Positions 63,486 to 64,000 of a DNA stretch of 64,000 bases are shown one piece after another. How positions within the stretch are numbered: position 1 is the first letter of the stretch; every line of letters starts with the position of its first letter. The translations under genes were made by a program, and so were the position numbers. Source of the stretch: Blakeslea trispora (lineage: Eukaryota > Mucoromycota > Mucoromycetes > Mucorales > Choanephoraceae); NCBI GenBank assembly GCA_025331445.1, contig JAIWNE010000029.1:124001-188000 (forward strand), read 5' to 3'. The notes beneath the pieces are model-generated. The model saw only the letters and a list, made by a program, of their open reading frames with translations. It was not told the DNA's origin and did not search any database.

Positions 63486-63689
63486 TCATATTTTCATTTT
63501 CTTTAAATTGCGCCCATCACATACAGCTAGGTTATCCTGCCCACGCAGTCTAGCCCTAACTATATGATCCTCAGGAGGATCCCTGCTCAAAAGGAGCCTT
63601 CCACCATCACATCTTCGGTTATAATTACATGCCATAGCGCTTCGTGGGAAGAAAACTAGGCAAGTCGCCAAGAGCGAACCATAACTCAT
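63486..63689 (-). CDS. Possible short secreted protein (67 residues)
   Basis: A single frame starts at 63689 with a short, moderately hydrophobic leader (MSYGSLLATCLVFFPRSAMA) and continues CNYNRRCDGGRLLLSRD. The mature part would be basic with three cysteines and would end NLKKMKI. A TATA-like site lies about 185 bases upstream on the same strand. The frame has a more balanced base composition than chance frames nearby. The family is not recognised. Signal-peptide strength is borderline, and the frame could still be non-coding. Confidence 0.35.
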   Translation of the reverse strand: MSYGSLLATCLVFFPRSAMACNYNRRCDGGRLLLSRDPPEDHIVRARLRGQDNLAVCDGRNLKKMKI

Positions 63690-63870
63690 TATGTTAGAAG
63701 ATCAGGTGTATCTCTACCTAATGAACAAACACCAAAGCAAAACTCCTCTACGAGTATTGGAATGACTCTAAAGAAGCTAAGCTGGTTCAACCCTTCAATA
63801 CGCCCGTCCAAAGACAAAACGCACTGAAAAGTTAGGATGAAGAAACAGAAAAACAAGAGGGGAAAACGAC

Positions 63871-63882
63871 CCTTTATATATC
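63871..63882 (-). promoter_or_regulatory. TATA-like box upstream of the 63486-63689 frame
   Basis: On the minus strand this reads GATATATAAAGG. It is followed by a pyrimidine-rich leader and then the ATG about 185 bases on, a plausible core promoter spacing if the leader is long. Confidence 0.4.
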
Positions 63883-64000
63883 TTTTTGACAGCCTACTAT
63901 CACATGATATTTTTGACTGCTAAAATAAATTTTTGTTTTCAACAACAGTCCCAATGTTGTCACGTATACGTGCACGACAAAGCTGAGTTTGTTCCTTATC

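Overview
The window looks like nuclear DNA of an early-diverging fungus, most likely Mucoromycota (Mucorales). Protein genes are eukaryotic, densely packed in places and interrupted by many short introns of about 50-150 bases. Intergenic DNA is AT-rich with long homopolymers. Several proteins point away from Ascomycota and Basidiomycota: an Integrator catalytic subunit (INTS11), an eIF4G that keeps a C-terminal MA3 domain, and two closely matched SPX-VTC proteins. I see no rRNA, tRNA or CRISPR array. Species-level assignment is not possible by eye.

Layout. 0-4 kb (minus strand): a ten-exon protein with three predicted OB folds (RPA1/shieldin-2-like), then the ribosome biogenesis factor RLP24. 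5-8 kb: two secreted proteins, a GH16-type glucanase-fold protein (+) and a thaumatin-like protein (-). 7.7-12.7 kb: a gene-poor stretch with simple repeats. 12.7-18 kb: a VTC4-like polyphosphate polymerase (+), the proteasome deubiquitinase RPN11 (-) and a Kre9/Knh1-like GPI-type wall protein (-). 17.9-21.9 kb: a second gene desert. 21.9-31 kb (+): a SWI1-like SWI/SNF subunit with Gln/His repeats, then eIF4G.

31-40 kb (all minus): a CDT1-like licensing factor, UVRAG/Vps38, a Zn2Cys6 transcription factor and a DUF2235 hydrolase. 40-43 kb: an intergenic region with a 722-base element bounded by ~70-base inverted repeats. 43-47 kb: a Rho3-type GTPase (-) and a three-RRM TIA-1/Pub1-like protein (+). 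47.3-54.5 kb: RAD50 (-) divergent from a ZNG1-type metallochaperone (+). 54.5-60.5 kb (minus): INTS11, homoserine dehydrogenase and a second VTC paralogue that has lost catalytic residues. 60.5-64 kb: mostly non-coding, ending in a possible short secreted protein.

Functional themes are mostly housekeeping: genome maintenance (RAD50, OB-fold protein, CDT1), RNA handling (INTS11, TIA-1/Pub1-like, eIF4G, RLP24), polyphosphate storage (two VTC genes 43 kb apart, likely partners in one complex), wall and secreted proteins, and membrane trafficking (UVRAG, Rho3). These genes do not form an obvious functional cluster. The best leads are the shieldin-2-like protein, the catalytic/non-catalytic VTC pair, the fungal INTS11 and the inverted-repeat element. 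Exon boundaries were read by eye from GT/GC-AG sites and reading frame.
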